From assembly GCF_003032475.1 (NCBI RefSeq), contig NZ_CP028369.1:3286001-3350000 (forward strand): DNA of 64,000 nt, read 5' to 3'. Positions 52,391 through 60,782 of the stretch are shown in pieces. The stretch's first letter is position 1; each line of letters begins with the position of its first letter. The translations under genes were made by a program, and so were the position numbers. Under the pieces are notes generated by a model. It saw nothing but the letters and a program-made list of their open reading frames with translations, did not search any database and was not told the DNA's origin. The stretch comes from Streptomyces sp. P3 (GTDB lineage Bacteria > Actinomycetota > Actinomycetes > Streptomycetales > Streptomycetaceae).

Positions 52391-53509
52391 TTGCGACGGA
52401 CCCTGAGCAGGGGAATGGTCGCGGCGGCCGCAGCGACGAGCATCCTGTCCCTGTATGGGGGCGGCTACGCCCTCGCCGACGCGAACGCCGAGGGGGCGGC
52501 CAACGGTTCACCGGGGGCCCTGTCGGGCAACCACGCCGAGGCACCGCTGCACGTCCCGGTGAAGGTCTGCGGGAAAACGGTCGACGTCGTCGCCGCGCTT
52601 GACCCCGAGTTCGGCAACGCCTGCGCCGAGCACTTCGGCGTCGGCGTGAAACGCGCGCACGGGACACCGCACGCCGACGACGCCCCCCACGCCACGGATT
52701 CCGGCTACGGCAAGTCCGACGACGGGGACTCGGGAGACGGGGACTCCGCCCATGGCGAGTCCGACGCCGAAGAGTCCGGCCATGTCGAGCCCGCCCATGT
52801 CGAGCCCGCCCATGTCGAGCCCGCCCATGTCGAGCCCGCCCATGTCGAGCCCGCCCATGTCGAGCCCGCCCATGTCGAGCCCGCCCAGGGCGAGTCCGAC
52901 GACGAAGAATCCGTCCACGCCGAGCCCGCCCAGGGCGAGTCCGACGACGAAGAGTCCGGCTACGGGAGCTCCGGGTACGGCCACTCCGATCAGGGCGGCC
53001 ACGAGTACGGAGACGACTGCGGTGGCTACGGCGACACGTGCGGCGGCGAAGACCACAGCACGCCGCCTCCGTCGTACGGGGAGCACTCGACGCCGCCGCC
53101 GTACGGGGGTCACAGCAAGCCTCCGTCGTACGGGGAGCACTCGACGCCGCCGCCGTACGGGGGTCACAGCAAGCCTCCGTCGTACGGGGAGCACTCGACG
53201 CCGCCGCCGTACGGGGGTCACAGCAAGCCTCCGTCGTACGGGGAGCACTCGACGCCGCCGCCGTACGGGGGTCACAGCAAGCCTCCGTCGTACGGGGAGC
53301 ACTCGACACCTCCGCCGTACGGGGAGCACAGCACACCACCCCCGTACGGCGGGCACAGCACGCCGCCCGGTGGTGGGCACACCAGGCCCGAGCTGCCGCA
53401 CACCGGCAGCGACAACGCGGCGTTGCTGGCAGCCTCCGGCATCAGCGCGATGCTGATCGCGGGCGGCGCCGTTCTGTACCGGCGAGGCAGGGCCGCCTCC
53501 CGGCGGTGA
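52391..53509 (+). CDS. Long sortase-type chaplin with extended repeats
   Basis: The 372-residue protein has a signal peptide (1-29) and one chaplin domain (about 32-78: NGSPGALSGNHAEAP, VKVCGKTVDVVAAL, Cys60 and Cys78). An acidic low-complexity region with HVEPA repeated seven times (131-165) follows. Next is an 18-residue Pro/His/Tyr/Ser repeat of 54 bp in four copies (232-303). The C-terminal sortase signal is LPHTG at 335-339, a hydrophobic segment and an Arg-rich tail. Usual long chaplins have two chaplin domains and a shorter spacer. I chose TTG 52391, preceded by AGGAAGG, since it begins at the signal peptide. Confidence 0.85.
   Translation: MRRTLSRGMVAAAAATSILSLYGGGYALADANAEGAANGSPGALSGNHAEAPLHVPVKVCGKTVDVVAALDPEFGNACAEHFGVGVKRAHGTPHADDAPHATDSGYGKSDDGDSGDGDSAHGESDAEESGHVEPAHVEPAHVEPAHVEPAHVEPAHVEPAHVEPAQGESDDEESVHAEPAQGESDDEESGYGSSGYGHSDQGGHEYGDDCGGYGDTCGGEDHSTPPPSYGEHSTPPPYGGHSKPPSYGEHSTPPPYGGHSKPPSYGEHSTPPPYGGHSKPPSYGEHSTPPPYGGHSKPPSYGEHSTPPPYGEHSTPPPYGGHSTPPGGGHTRPELPHTGSDNAALLAASGISAMLIAGGAVLYRRGRAASRR
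52781..52885 (+). repeat. 15-bp coding repeat (HVEPA), seven copies
   Basis: Perfect units of CATGTCGAGCCCGCC begin every 15 bases from 52781. They encode HVEPA and lie in the stalk of the long chaplin. They would vary in number by slippage. Confidence 0.95.
53084..53299 (+). repeat. 54-bp coding repeat, four copies
   Basis: Units begin at 53084, 53138, 53192 and 53246 and encode the 18-residue HSTPPPYGGHSKPPSYGE motif; a degenerate fifth copy follows from 53300. Confidence 0.95.
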
Positions 53510-53517
53510 ACGCATCC

Positions 53518-53545
53518 GGTGCCGGCCGCCCGCGCGGCCGGCACC
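53518..53545. terminator. Terminator after the long chaplin
   Basis: An 11-bp perfect stem (53518-53528 with 53535-53545) lies nine bases past the stop codon, with a 6-nt loop. Confidence 0.75.
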
Positions 53546-53558
53546 CACGCCCGCGCCC

Positions 53559-53618
53559 GGGGGCCTGCCGTCCGGATCACGCCGCACCGGTGCGACCTGA
53601 TCCGGACGGCAGGCCCCC
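53559..53618. repeat. 60-bp cruciform: 21-bp perfect inverted repeat around an inner palindrome
   Basis: The arms 53559-53579 and 53598-53618 are perfectly complementary. The 18-nt loop contains CGCACCGGTGCG (53583-53594), itself a perfect palindrome. It lies 14 bp after the chaplin terminator, so a second terminator is possible, but the nested symmetry is unusual. Confidence 0.85.
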
Positions 53619-54096
53619 GCCGCGCTCAGCGCCGTACGGCCTTCTCCGCCTCGCGCCGGCCTGCCGGGGGATCGCCGCACCCGGCAGCCCCGTGCGCAAC
53701 CGGCGCCGGACGCCCCGGAGGAGGGTCCCCGCCGTGAAGTACCGGCATCACGCCGACGGCGAGGGCGACGGTGCGGGTGCGCACGGGACTTCCCGTCGCG
53801 TCGGCCACCACGTGCACGTCGATTCAGGCCCGTCCGAGCGAGCGCACGGCACCCGGCGTGCCGTGGTGAAAGGGATTCCGGTCGATCCGCAGGAGAACGG
53901 CGGGGACGCGGGTGCCGAGCAGCGACTGAGGCATTTTTCAGTGGATCCGGCGGCTGCGTTCACCGATATGGGCGATCAAGGAACTCGAAAGCCGTATCGG
54001 CGGTGGCGCGGGTCCTTTTCGTGTGACTTTTATATGACTGAGTGTCAGTAATGCGCGGGCAGTGCGCGTTACGCCCGAGTGGAGAAAGGAGCAGGT
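53619..54096. other. Intergenic region before the GH26-like gene
   Basis: No convincing gene is seen in this region. A reverse frame near 53626-53817 (VADATGSPVRTRTVALAVG) could be a gene remnant but is preceded by stops. Toward 54050 the sequence becomes A+T-rich (CTTTTATATGACTGAGTGTCAG), probably the promoter of the secreted hydrolase gene, with TATATG as a possible -10. Confidence 0.45.
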
Positions 54097-55422
54097 ATGG
54101 CTCCACGACAGCGACGCGCACGGTCCCGGCGGCTTGCCGTCGTAGCGGCAGCGGTGGCGGCGTCGGCCGCCCTGGCGTCCGGACCTGGATTCGCCGCGGG
54201 TGCGGGGGTGGCGCGGGTCGCCGCCCCTCTCGCTCCCGCTCCGACCGCACCGTCGCCCGCCGCGCCCCAACCGGCCGTCCCCGCCCCGGCCACGGTTCCG
54301 GCGGTACCGGCGAGCCCGGCGCAGACCCCCGCGCCCCCGGCCCCGCCGGCGAAGGCCGCCGCCCCCGCCTTCGGCGCCTACCTCGACTACGGAGCCCGCG
54401 GCGTGGCCCGCATCGCCGAGCTCAGTGCCTGGCTGGGCGGCTCCGACCTGCGCGTCGGCCACACCTACCTGCCGGGCGACCAGTGGCAGAACATCGAGGG
54501 CCCGGTCGGCTTCCTCGACGTGTGGGCGGACTGGCGGCGGGAGAAGGACGACCGGATGCTCGTCCTCAACGTGCCCATGCTGGAGCGCAACGAGGAGGGC
54601 GTCTCCGACTCCGAGGTGCGCCGGCTGCTGCGGCAGGGCGCGGACGGGGAGTTCGACCACCACTTCACGGCTCTCGCCGAGCGGCTGGTCGCACTGAAGG
54701 TGCCGGACACGGTGATCGTGCTCGGCTGGGAGATGAACGGCATCACGTACACCCATCGGTGCGGGCCGGACCCGGCGGCCTGGAAGAAGTACTGGAACAG
54801 GATCGTCACCGCCATGCGTGCGGTGCCGGGCCAGAAATTCAGGTTCGACTTCACGCCGACGCGCGGCAAGGACGCCGTCCCGTGGACCGAGTGCTATCCG
54901 GGGGACGACACGGTCGACATCATCGGAATGGACTCGTACGACCAGCCGACCGGTCTGTCCTTCGACGAGCAGGTGAGTGAACCCTACGGACTGCAGGCAC
55001 ACGTGGACTTCGCCGCATCCCACGGGAAGCCCGTCTCCTATCCCGAATGGGGACTCTTCCGCAACGGCGACAACACCGAGTACATGCGCCGCATGATCGC
55101 CTGGATGGACGAGCACCGGCCGGTGTACAACACGCTGACCGACTACTGCCCGCACGGTGTGTGGCAGTGCGACCAGAACCCGCGGTCGTCCGAGGTCTAC
55201 CGTTCGCTGCTGTCCGGCCGCACCGACGAACCGGTCACCGAGCCGGCGGCCCCGGCGCCCGTCACCGACCCGACGACCCCGCCTGCCACCGAACCGCCCA
55301 CCACCGACCCCACCGGCGAACCCCCGGTGAACTGCACGCCGATGGACCTCGGCGACTGGGTCGAGAACTGGCTCGGCGGCAAGCTGTGCATCCGCCTGGG
55401 CTGGTGGTCGCGCGACGCGTGA
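54097..55422 (+). CDS. Secreted GH26-like glycoside hydrolase
   Basis: The 441-residue secreted enzyme has a signal peptide (1-35), an Ala/Pro-rich linker (40-90), then a clan GH-A-type catalytic domain. VLGWEMNGITY carries the acid/base Glu and SYPEWGLFR the nucleophile Glu; IIGMDSYDQ lies between. This pattern is nearest GH26-type mannanase/glucanase-like proteins. A Pro/Thr linker and a short tail with two Cys end it. The ATG at 54097 follows AAAGGAG. It is convergent with the exopolysaccharide operon and may trim that polymer. Confidence 0.8.
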   Translation: MAPRQRRARSRRLAVVAAAVAASAALASGPGFAAGAGVARVAAPLAPAPTAPSPAAPQPAVPAPATVPAVPASPAQTPAPPAPPAKAAAPAFGAYLDYGARGVARIAELSAWLGGSDLRVGHTYLPGDQWQNIEGPVGFLDVWADWRREKDDRMLVLNVPMLERNEEGVSDSEVRRLLRQGADGEFDHHFTALAERLVALKVPDTVIVLGWEMNGITYTHRCGPDPAAWKKYWNRIVTAMRAVPGQKFRFDFTPTRGKDAVPWTECYPGDDTVDIIGMDSYDQPTGLSFDEQVSEPYGLQAHVDFAASHGKPVSYPEWGLFRNGDNTEYMRRMIAWMDEHRPVYNTLTDYCPHGVWQCDQNPRSSEVYRSLLSGRTDEPVTEPAAPAPVTDPTTPPATEPPTTDPTGEPPVNCTPMDLGDWVENWLGGKLCIRLGWWSRDA

Positions 55423-55432
55423 AGCGATGTGC

Positions 55433-55468
55433 GGTGGCGGCAGGTCCACCTCAGGGACCGCCGCCACC
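55433..55468. terminator. Bidirectional terminator hairpin
   Basis: Stem 55433-55441 plus 55443-55447 pairs with 55455-55459 plus 55460-55468, with one bulged A. It follows the hydrolase stop and overlaps the stop of the convergent gene. Confidence 0.65.
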
Positions 55469-56566
55469 GGCCCGCTCCCTCCGCTGCTCCAGCCGGAGCA
55501 GCAGATCCTTGCCCCGGCGCCGCGCGGCCACGTCGCACGCGACCGCCGACAGCAGCGGGGCGGTACGCCGACGGGCCAGCAGCAGCCGCTGGTTGACGAC
55601 CGGTTCGGGCCGCCAGTGGTGCTTGTACGGCTCGTCGCCGCGCAGCAGACTCAGCGCGGCGCGCCCGCCGTCGCGGGTGTGCTCGGCGCACGCCTCCAGC
55701 AGCATCACCGCAACGTCCGCCTTGCGCTCCCGCAGCCGCGGATGGGCGCCGTAGAGGTAGCCGCCGGCCAGCCGCCGTGACAGCAGCGTCAGATCCACGG
55801 CCACCACGTCGTCGTCGAGCCGGAACTCGGTGACCACCGCGTCCCCGGAACGCACCATCGGACCGACCGAACGCACCAGATGCTCGCAGAACCGGTCGCG
55901 CAGGTGCTCGCCCGTCACCTTGCGCCCCTGCCACTGCAGCCGGTGCAGTTTCAGCAGCCGTCGCAGCGCCGCGTCCACCTCCTCCGGGCGCACCGCCTGG
56001 CGCTGCACACCGAGCGCGGTCAGCTTGCGCAGCTTGGCGCGCACCCGCTGGGCCTTCGCCGACGGCAGCCGGGCCACCAGCTCGTCCATCGGTACGGCGG
56101 GCAGCTCCAGGCACACCGAGTCGCCGACCCGCCGCCGCGGCCCGCGCCAGTGCTCGTAGACGCTCTCCACCGCACCGCCCGGCCGCACCTCGCGGAAGTC
56201 GATCAGCGCGGTGCGGGCGGCCGCCGCGAGGGCGTCGGTGAGCGCGCACACGGCTGCCTCGCCCCGCTCGTCGTCGACCAGGACGTCCCCGTAGTCGGAG
56301 ATCGCCCCGCCGAGCGGCACGAGCGCGGGCACCGGCCGGCGCACCGCGGTCAGTGGGGCGACGGCCACGAGTTCGGCGCCGTCCCGGACCAGCTGCAGGC
56401 GCAGCCGGCCGGGGCGACCGTACGAGAGCCACCACGAGTGCAGCCAGGCGTGGCTCTGGAACGGGGTGGCCGTCGCGCATCGCTGGTACAGCCCGTTCCA
56501 GGCCGGGGCGAGAGCGGCGAAGGCCTGTTCGCCGGTGACGACCTCGGTGGTGAACGTCGGCTTCAC
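55451..56566 (-). CDS. GNAT/FemAB-like acyltransferase (CelD/BcsL type)
   Basis: The 371-residue acyltransferase of the FemAB/GNAT-like CelD group has ATPFQSHAWLHSWWLSYG near the N-terminus and a GNAT fold region with VAVDLTLLSRRLAGGYLYGAHPRLRER and LSLLRGDEPYKHHW at the end. Such proteins occur in polysaccharide clusters and are thought to acylate the polymer. The GTG start overlaps the stop of the chain-length gene by four bases. It is the last gene of the operon as seen here. Confidence 0.82.
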   Translation of the reverse strand: MKPTFTTEVVTGEQAFAALAPAWNGLYQRCATATPFQSHAWLHSWWLSYGRPGRLRLQLVRDGAELVAVAPLTAVRRPVPALVPLGGAISDYGDVLVDDERGEAAVCALTDALAAAARTALIDFREVRPGGAVESVYEHWRGPRRRVGDSVCLELPAVPMDELVARLPSAKAQRVRAKLRKLTALGVQRQAVRPEEVDAALRRLLKLHRLQWQGRKVTGEHLRDRFCEHLVRSVGPMVRSGDAVVTEFRLDDDVVAVDLTLLSRRLAGGYLYGAHPRLRERKADVAVMLLEACAEHTRDGGRAALSLLRGDEPYKHHWRPEPVVNQRLLLARRRTAPLLSAVACDVAARRRGKDLLLRLEQRRERAGGGGP

Positions 56567-57210
56567 AGCGCCCCGTGGGCGTCGGCGGCGAGGGCCGGCC
56601 CGGGAACGGCGGCGGGGCGCGCGTCCTCCACCTCCCGGCCGCGCTTCGGCCGCACCAGCAGCAGCAGTCCGCCGAGCAGTCCGCCCGCGCTCGCCCCGAC
56701 CGCGCAGGTCAGCACGGGGGACGGCGAGGAGGGGCCGGTCGGCTTCACCGCGCGGGCGAACTGCTGGAGTTCGACGTTGGTGGTGGCCTGGGAGTTCTTC
56801 GCGTGCTGGGTCAGCGAGCGGGAGACCGCGTTGGCCATGTCGGCGGCCAGGTCGGCGCGCGGGGAGGTCGCCGTGATCGAGACCATCGGGGCGTCCGGCG
56901 AGGTCGCCGTCCGCACGCTCTGCTGGAGTGTCCTCGCCGGCACACCGGCCCACACCTGAGCGTCCCCGAGCACCGCGAGCTGGGTGGCGACCCGGCCGTA
57001 GGCCTGCGCGAAGCCGAGCGCCGAGGCCGGATCGGACTTCGCCGTGGGGACGGCGACGACATACGCGGTGGCCGTGTACACGGGCGGCTCGACGGCCCCG
57101 TAGGCGCCGCCGAGCAGGCCGCCGGCGACGGCGCCGGCCGCGAGCAGGGCCCAGGGCGGGAGCCCCTTGGCGCGGCGCGGGACGGCGGGACGGCGAGGGT
57201 TCTCGGTCAT
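56563..57210 (-). CDS. Wzz-like chain-length/polymer export regulator
   Basis: The 215-residue membrane protein has two membrane segments (about 20-40 and 165-185) with the Wzz-type domain between: PPVYTATAYVVAV, LGFAQAYGRVATQL, TSPRADLAADMANAVS. It is short and lacks a C-terminal tyrosine kinase domain. It would set polysaccharide chain length in the membrane. It overlaps both neighbours (ATGA and GTGA). Confidence 0.82.
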   Translation of the reverse strand: MTENPRRPAVPRRAKGLPPWALLAAGAVAGGLLGGAYGAVEPPVYTATAYVVAVPTAKSDPASALGFAQAYGRVATQLAVLGDAQVWAGVPARTLQQSVRTATSPDAPMVSITATSPRADLAADMANAVSRSLTQHAKNSQATTNVELQQFARAVKPTGPSSPSPVLTCAVGASAGGLLGGLLLLVRPKRGREVEDARPAAVPGPALAADAHGAL

Positions 57211-58373
57211 GGGGAACTGACTCCCTGGGGTGTCGGGGAAGCGGAGGACGACAGGGGTGGTCCGGAAACGGTGGTCGTGTACACGTCCATGAGCTGGGCG
57301 GCGCTGCGGGCGATGTCGTAGTGGAGCGCCGCCTCGGGGGCGGTGCGTGGTCCGGGAGGCTGCGCGCGGGACTCGGACAGCGCGCGGACGAACGCGGCGG
57401 CGCCGCCGGTCACCCGGCGCGCGCCCGGCGCCGCACCGGCGGGCAACCGCTCGATCGCGGGACAGGAGGCGTAGAGCACGGGCAGGCCCGACGCCAGCGC
57501 CTCCACGACGGCCAGCCCGAAGGTCTCCTCGGCGGACGGCGAGACGAACACGTCCATCGCGCAGGCGAGGGAGGGCAGATCGGGGCCGGGGGAGCCGTCC
57601 GCGACGTAGGGCCGCTCGCCGGCGAACAGGACCCGGTCGGCCACCCCGGCCTCCTGTGCGACACGTCGCAGCACGTTCTCCTCCGGGCCGCCGCCGACCA
57701 GCAGCAGCCAGTGGTCCGGCGGAAGCTGGGCGAGTGCGCGGATGACGACGTCGAAGCGCTTGCCGGCCGTCAGGCGTCCCACGCCGCCCACCACCCGGGC
57801 GTCGTCGGGCAGCCCGAGGCGCCTGCGGGTGCGCAGACGGGCCGCCGGATCGAAGCGGAACCGGGCCAGGTCGATGCCGTTGGGGACGACCTCGATACGC
57901 GGTTCCGGCACGCCCCAGCCGCGCAGCCGGTCGGCGACGGTGGGGGAGACGGCGACCGTGGTGCGGCCCAGCCGCTCGCTGGCGAGGTACAGCGCGCGCA
58001 CCCCGGAGGTCAGCGGCCGTCCCTCCATCTGCGAGTCGCCCAAAGAGTGCTCGGTGGCCACCACCGCGCGGACCCCGGCGAGCCGCGCGGCCAGCCGGCC
58101 GTAGACGCAGGCCCGGTACAGGTGCGTGTGCACGAGGTCGTAGCCCCCGGAGCGGACGACCCGGACCAGCCGCGGCAGCGCGCCCAGGTCGCGGTTGCCG
58201 GCCATGCCCAGATGGACGACCTTGACGCCGTCCTCGGCGAGCCCGTCGGCCACCGGCCCCGGGTTGGTGAGCGTCACCACCTCGCAGTCGACCGGCAGGT
58301 GCCGCAGCAGCAGCCGCAACTGCTGCTCGGCGCCGCCCACGCCCAGCCCCGTGATGATGTGCAGCGCCTTCAC
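57207..58373 (-). CDS. Glycosyltransferase family 4
   Basis: The 388-residue GT-B retaining glycosyltransferase has GLGVGGAEQQLRLLL at the start, VHTHLYRACVYG, the Rossmann start RVVGGVGRLTAGKRFDVVI and the nucleotide-sugar motif PSAEETFGLAVVEALASG. It transfers a sugar to the growing repeat unit. The GTG start overlaps the deacetylase stop by four bases. Confidence 0.92.
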   Translation of the reverse strand: MKALHIITGLGVGGAEQQLRLLLRHLPVDCEVVTLTNPGPVADGLAEDGVKVVHLGMAGNRDLGALPRLVRVVRSGGYDLVHTHLYRACVYGRLAARLAGVRAVVATEHSLGDSQMEGRPLTSGVRALYLASERLGRTTVAVSPTVADRLRGWGVPEPRIEVVPNGIDLARFRFDPAARLRTRRRLGLPDDARVVGGVGRLTAGKRFDVVIRALAQLPPDHWLLLVGGGPEENVLRRVAQEAGVADRVLFAGERPYVADGSPGPDLPSLACAMDVFVSPSAEETFGLAVVEALASGLPVLYASCPAIERLPAGAAPGARRVTGGAAAFVRALSESRAQPPGPRTAPEAALHYDIARSAAQLMDVYTTTVSGPPLSSSASPTPQGVSSP

Positions 58374-59110
58374 CGCAGCCCCTCGACGGGTCGCCGGCGC
58401 AACCGGTGCAGCCGGTACTTCAGGAACAGCCGGACGGTGTGGTCGTCCTGCCCGACATGGACCCTCGGGAGAGCGTGCAGGCCGTTCAGCGGGCCGGGGT
58501 CGATCGCGCAGGCGTAGGAGTAACCGGCCTCGCCCACCGCGTCCACGGCACGCCGGTCGACCGTGCCGTACGGGTAGCAGAATCCGTCCACCTCGGTCCC
58601 GAGGAGCTCGACGAGGGCGGCGCGGCTCTCGACCGTCTCCGCCTTCAGGGTGCGGTCGTCGGCCCGGGTCAGGTCGACGTGGGTGAGGCCGTGCGAGCCG
58701 ATCTCGACGCCCGCACCGGCCGCTCGGCGGATGTCGTCGGCGGTCAGCAGGGGTTTGCGCGGACCCAGCGGATCCCAGGCGTTGTCGCCGCCGAGCCGGC
58801 CGGGCAGCACGAACAGGGTCGCGTTGCAGCCCTGCCGACGCAGCACCGGCAGCGCCGCCGTGAGGAAGTCGGCGTAGCCGTCGTCGAAGGTGAGGCCCAC
58901 CAGGTCGCGGCCCTCGCCCCGGGCGCGGGCGGCCAGCAGCTCGGCCACGGAGACGCCGCGCAGTCCGCGCCGGCGCAGCCACGTCAGCTGCTTCTCCAAC
59001 CGCTGGGGGGTCACCGTGATGCGGTAGGGATCGTCGGAGCAGACGCTCACCGAGTGGTACATCGCCACCCACGGGACGGGAGCGCGGGTGCTGAGGTCAG
59101 GAGCGGCCAT
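58370..59110 (-). CDS. Polysaccharide deacetylase (CE4/NodB)
   Basis: The 246-residue carbohydrate esterase has motif 1 LTFDDGYADF, motif 2 IGSHGLTHVDL (metal His residues) and motif 3 CYPYGTVDR. It lacks a signal peptide, so it may act in the cytoplasm or at the membrane. It probably removes N-acetyl groups from the exopolysaccharide or an intermediate. It overlaps the flippase gene by 14 bp. Confidence 0.9.
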   Translation of the reverse strand: MAAPDLSTRAPVPWVAMYHSVSVCSDDPYRITVTPQRLEKQLTWLRRRGLRGVSVAELLAARARGEGRDLVGLTFDDGYADFLTAALPVLRRQGCNATLFVLPGRLGGDNAWDPLGPRKPLLTADDIRRAAGAGVEIGSHGLTHVDLTRADDRTLKAETVESRAALVELLGTEVDGFCYPYGTVDRRAVDAVGEAGYSYACAIDPGPLNGLHALPRVHVGQDDHTVRLFLKYRLHRLRRRPVEGLR

Positions 59111-60782
59111 GGCAGAGCCTTCGGGTCGCGGAACGTACGGAACGGAATGCGGAGACGACGCCCTGGGCGCCCAGGGCCCGGCCCAGCAGCAGGAAGACGA
59201 CGGTCACGGCGAGGCCACCGGCGCCGAGCCCCCGCACCGGGTCGTCGAAGCGCGCGGCGGCGAGGGCCCCGGCGAGGGTCGCCACCAGCGCCGCCCGCAC
59301 CGGCCGGCTCAACTCGCCCAGCACGCCCCGGACGCGGATCGGGACGCTGCGCGGACCCATGCCGGCCAGCAGCAGCAGGGCGGTGACGGTGATGCCGGTC
59401 GCGTTGGCGACGGCGATGCCGTACACGCCCCAGGGACCGATGCTCAAGGCGCCGACCCAGGACGTCACGACGATCCCGCCGGCCATCGCGCCGACCGGGT
59501 ACCAGGAGCCGCGGCCCCCCGAGAAGTACGAGCGGACCAGCACGCCCACCAGGGTCTGGCCGAGCAGCCCGAGCGCGTACACCCGCATGACGCCGGCCGT
59601 CGCCGCCGTGTCCCGGGCGGTGAACGCACCGCGCTGGAAGAGCAGTTCGACGATCTGCGGGGCGCACGCCACGACCGCGGCGGTGCCCAGCAGCACGATG
59701 CACGACGCCAGTGCCAGATCCCGCTCCACCCGGCTGCGGGCCCGTTCGGCGTCCCCCTCGGCCAGCGCCCGCGCCACCACCGGGAAGGTCACCGTGCACA
59801 CCATCACCGACAGGATCATCGGCATCTGCGCGACCTTCTGCGCGTAGTTGAGGTGCGAGATCGCCCCCGCCGGAAGCTGTGAGGCGAGGAAGCGCTCGAT
59901 GAGCGTCTGCGACTGCCGGCACAGCGCGAAGAGCAGGACGGTCGCCAGCAGCGCGGTGTCCAGCGGCCGGGGCTCCTCCTGCCCGAGGGACGCCTCCCCG
60001 GCCGTCCGGCCCTTGCGGAGCTGACCGACCAGCGAGGGCAGCTGCACGAGGACCATCAGCAGCCCGCCCACCGCCACCCCGGCCGCCGCCGACCGCACAC
60101 CCCAACGCCCGCCCAGCACGTACATCCCGGTGACGATGCCCACGTTGTAGGCGACGTAGATCGCCGCGGGCGCCACGTACCGCCGGTGGGCGCGCAGCGC
60201 AGCGCTGCAGTACCCGGCGAGACCGAAGGTCACCGCGCAGGTCGCGGTGAGCCGGGCGCAGTCGACGGCGAGCGCAGGGTCGGGGAGACCGGGCGCGAGG
60301 ACGTCGACGACCTGCGGGGCGGCGCCGACGAGCAGCGCGCCGACCGCGACGAACGCCAGCGACAGCCGGGGCAGCGTGCCGGCGACGAGCGCCCGGACCG
60401 GGTCGCCGGGGGCGCCCTGCGAGCGGCGGGCCAGCGCCATGCTGAACGCCGGGACGAGGGCGAACGCCAGCCCGTCCTCGATCAGCAGCGTGGCCGCGAA
60501 CTCGGGCACGGTCCACGCGACGAGGAAGGCGTCGGTGTCGCTGCCCGCCCCGAAGAGCCGGGCCAGCGCCTGGTCCCGGACCAGCCCGAGCAGGGCCCCG
60601 GCCACGGACAGGGCGGCGGTGACGAGCGCGGCCTTGGCGAGGAAACCGCTGGACGCGGCGGGGAGTTCGCCGGCCTCCCCGGCAGCCTCGGGGGCCGTCT
60701 CCCCGGACCGCGCGGCGGACCGCGCGGGCGGCACGGACACGGGCCCGTCCGTGCGGGGTGTCCGAGGAGGCGTCACGGTCAT
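59097..60782 (-). CDS. MurJ/MVF-type lipid II or polysaccharide flippase
   Basis: The 561-residue MATE-like flippase has about 14 hydrophobic segments, preceded by an Arg/Pro/Ala-rich tail of 45 residues. Family features are GLVRDQALARLFGAGSDTDAF, EDGLAFALVPAFS and QRGAFTARDTAATA. In a polysaccharide operon it probably turns the lipid-linked repeat unit to the outer face (Wzx role). Its ATG overlaps the ligase stop (ATGA). Confidence 0.9.
   Translation of the reverse strand: MTVTPPRTPRTDGPVSVPPARSAARSGETAPEAAGEAGELPAASSGFLAKAALVTAALSVAGALLGLVRDQALARLFGAGSDTDAFLVAWTVPEFAATLLIEDGLAFALVPAFSMALARRSQGAPGDPVRALVAGTLPRLSLAFVAVGALLVGAAPQVVDVLAPGLPDPALAVDCARLTATCAVTFGLAGYCSAALRAHRRYVAPAAIYVAYNVGIVTGMYVLGGRWGVRSAAAGVAVGGLLMVLVQLPSLVGQLRKGRTAGEASLGQEEPRPLDTALLATVLLFALCRQSQTLIERFLASQLPAGAISHLNYAQKVAQMPMILSVMVCTVTFPVVARALAEGDAERARSRVERDLALASCIVLLGTAAVVACAPQIVELLFQRGAFTARDTAATAGVMRVYALGLLGQTLVGVLVRSYFSGGRGSWYPVGAMAGGIVVTSWVGALSIGPWGVYGIAVANATGITVTALLLLAGMGPRSVPIRVRGVLGELSRPVRAALVATLAGALAAARFDDPVRGLGAGGLAVTVVFLLLGRALGAQGVVSAFRSVRSATRRLCHGRS

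Noticed and set aside
53734..54051. Small gene before the GH26-like hydrolase
   Set aside because: The GTG-started frame gives a His/Gly/Arg-rich product with no family resemblance and overlaps the likely promoter.
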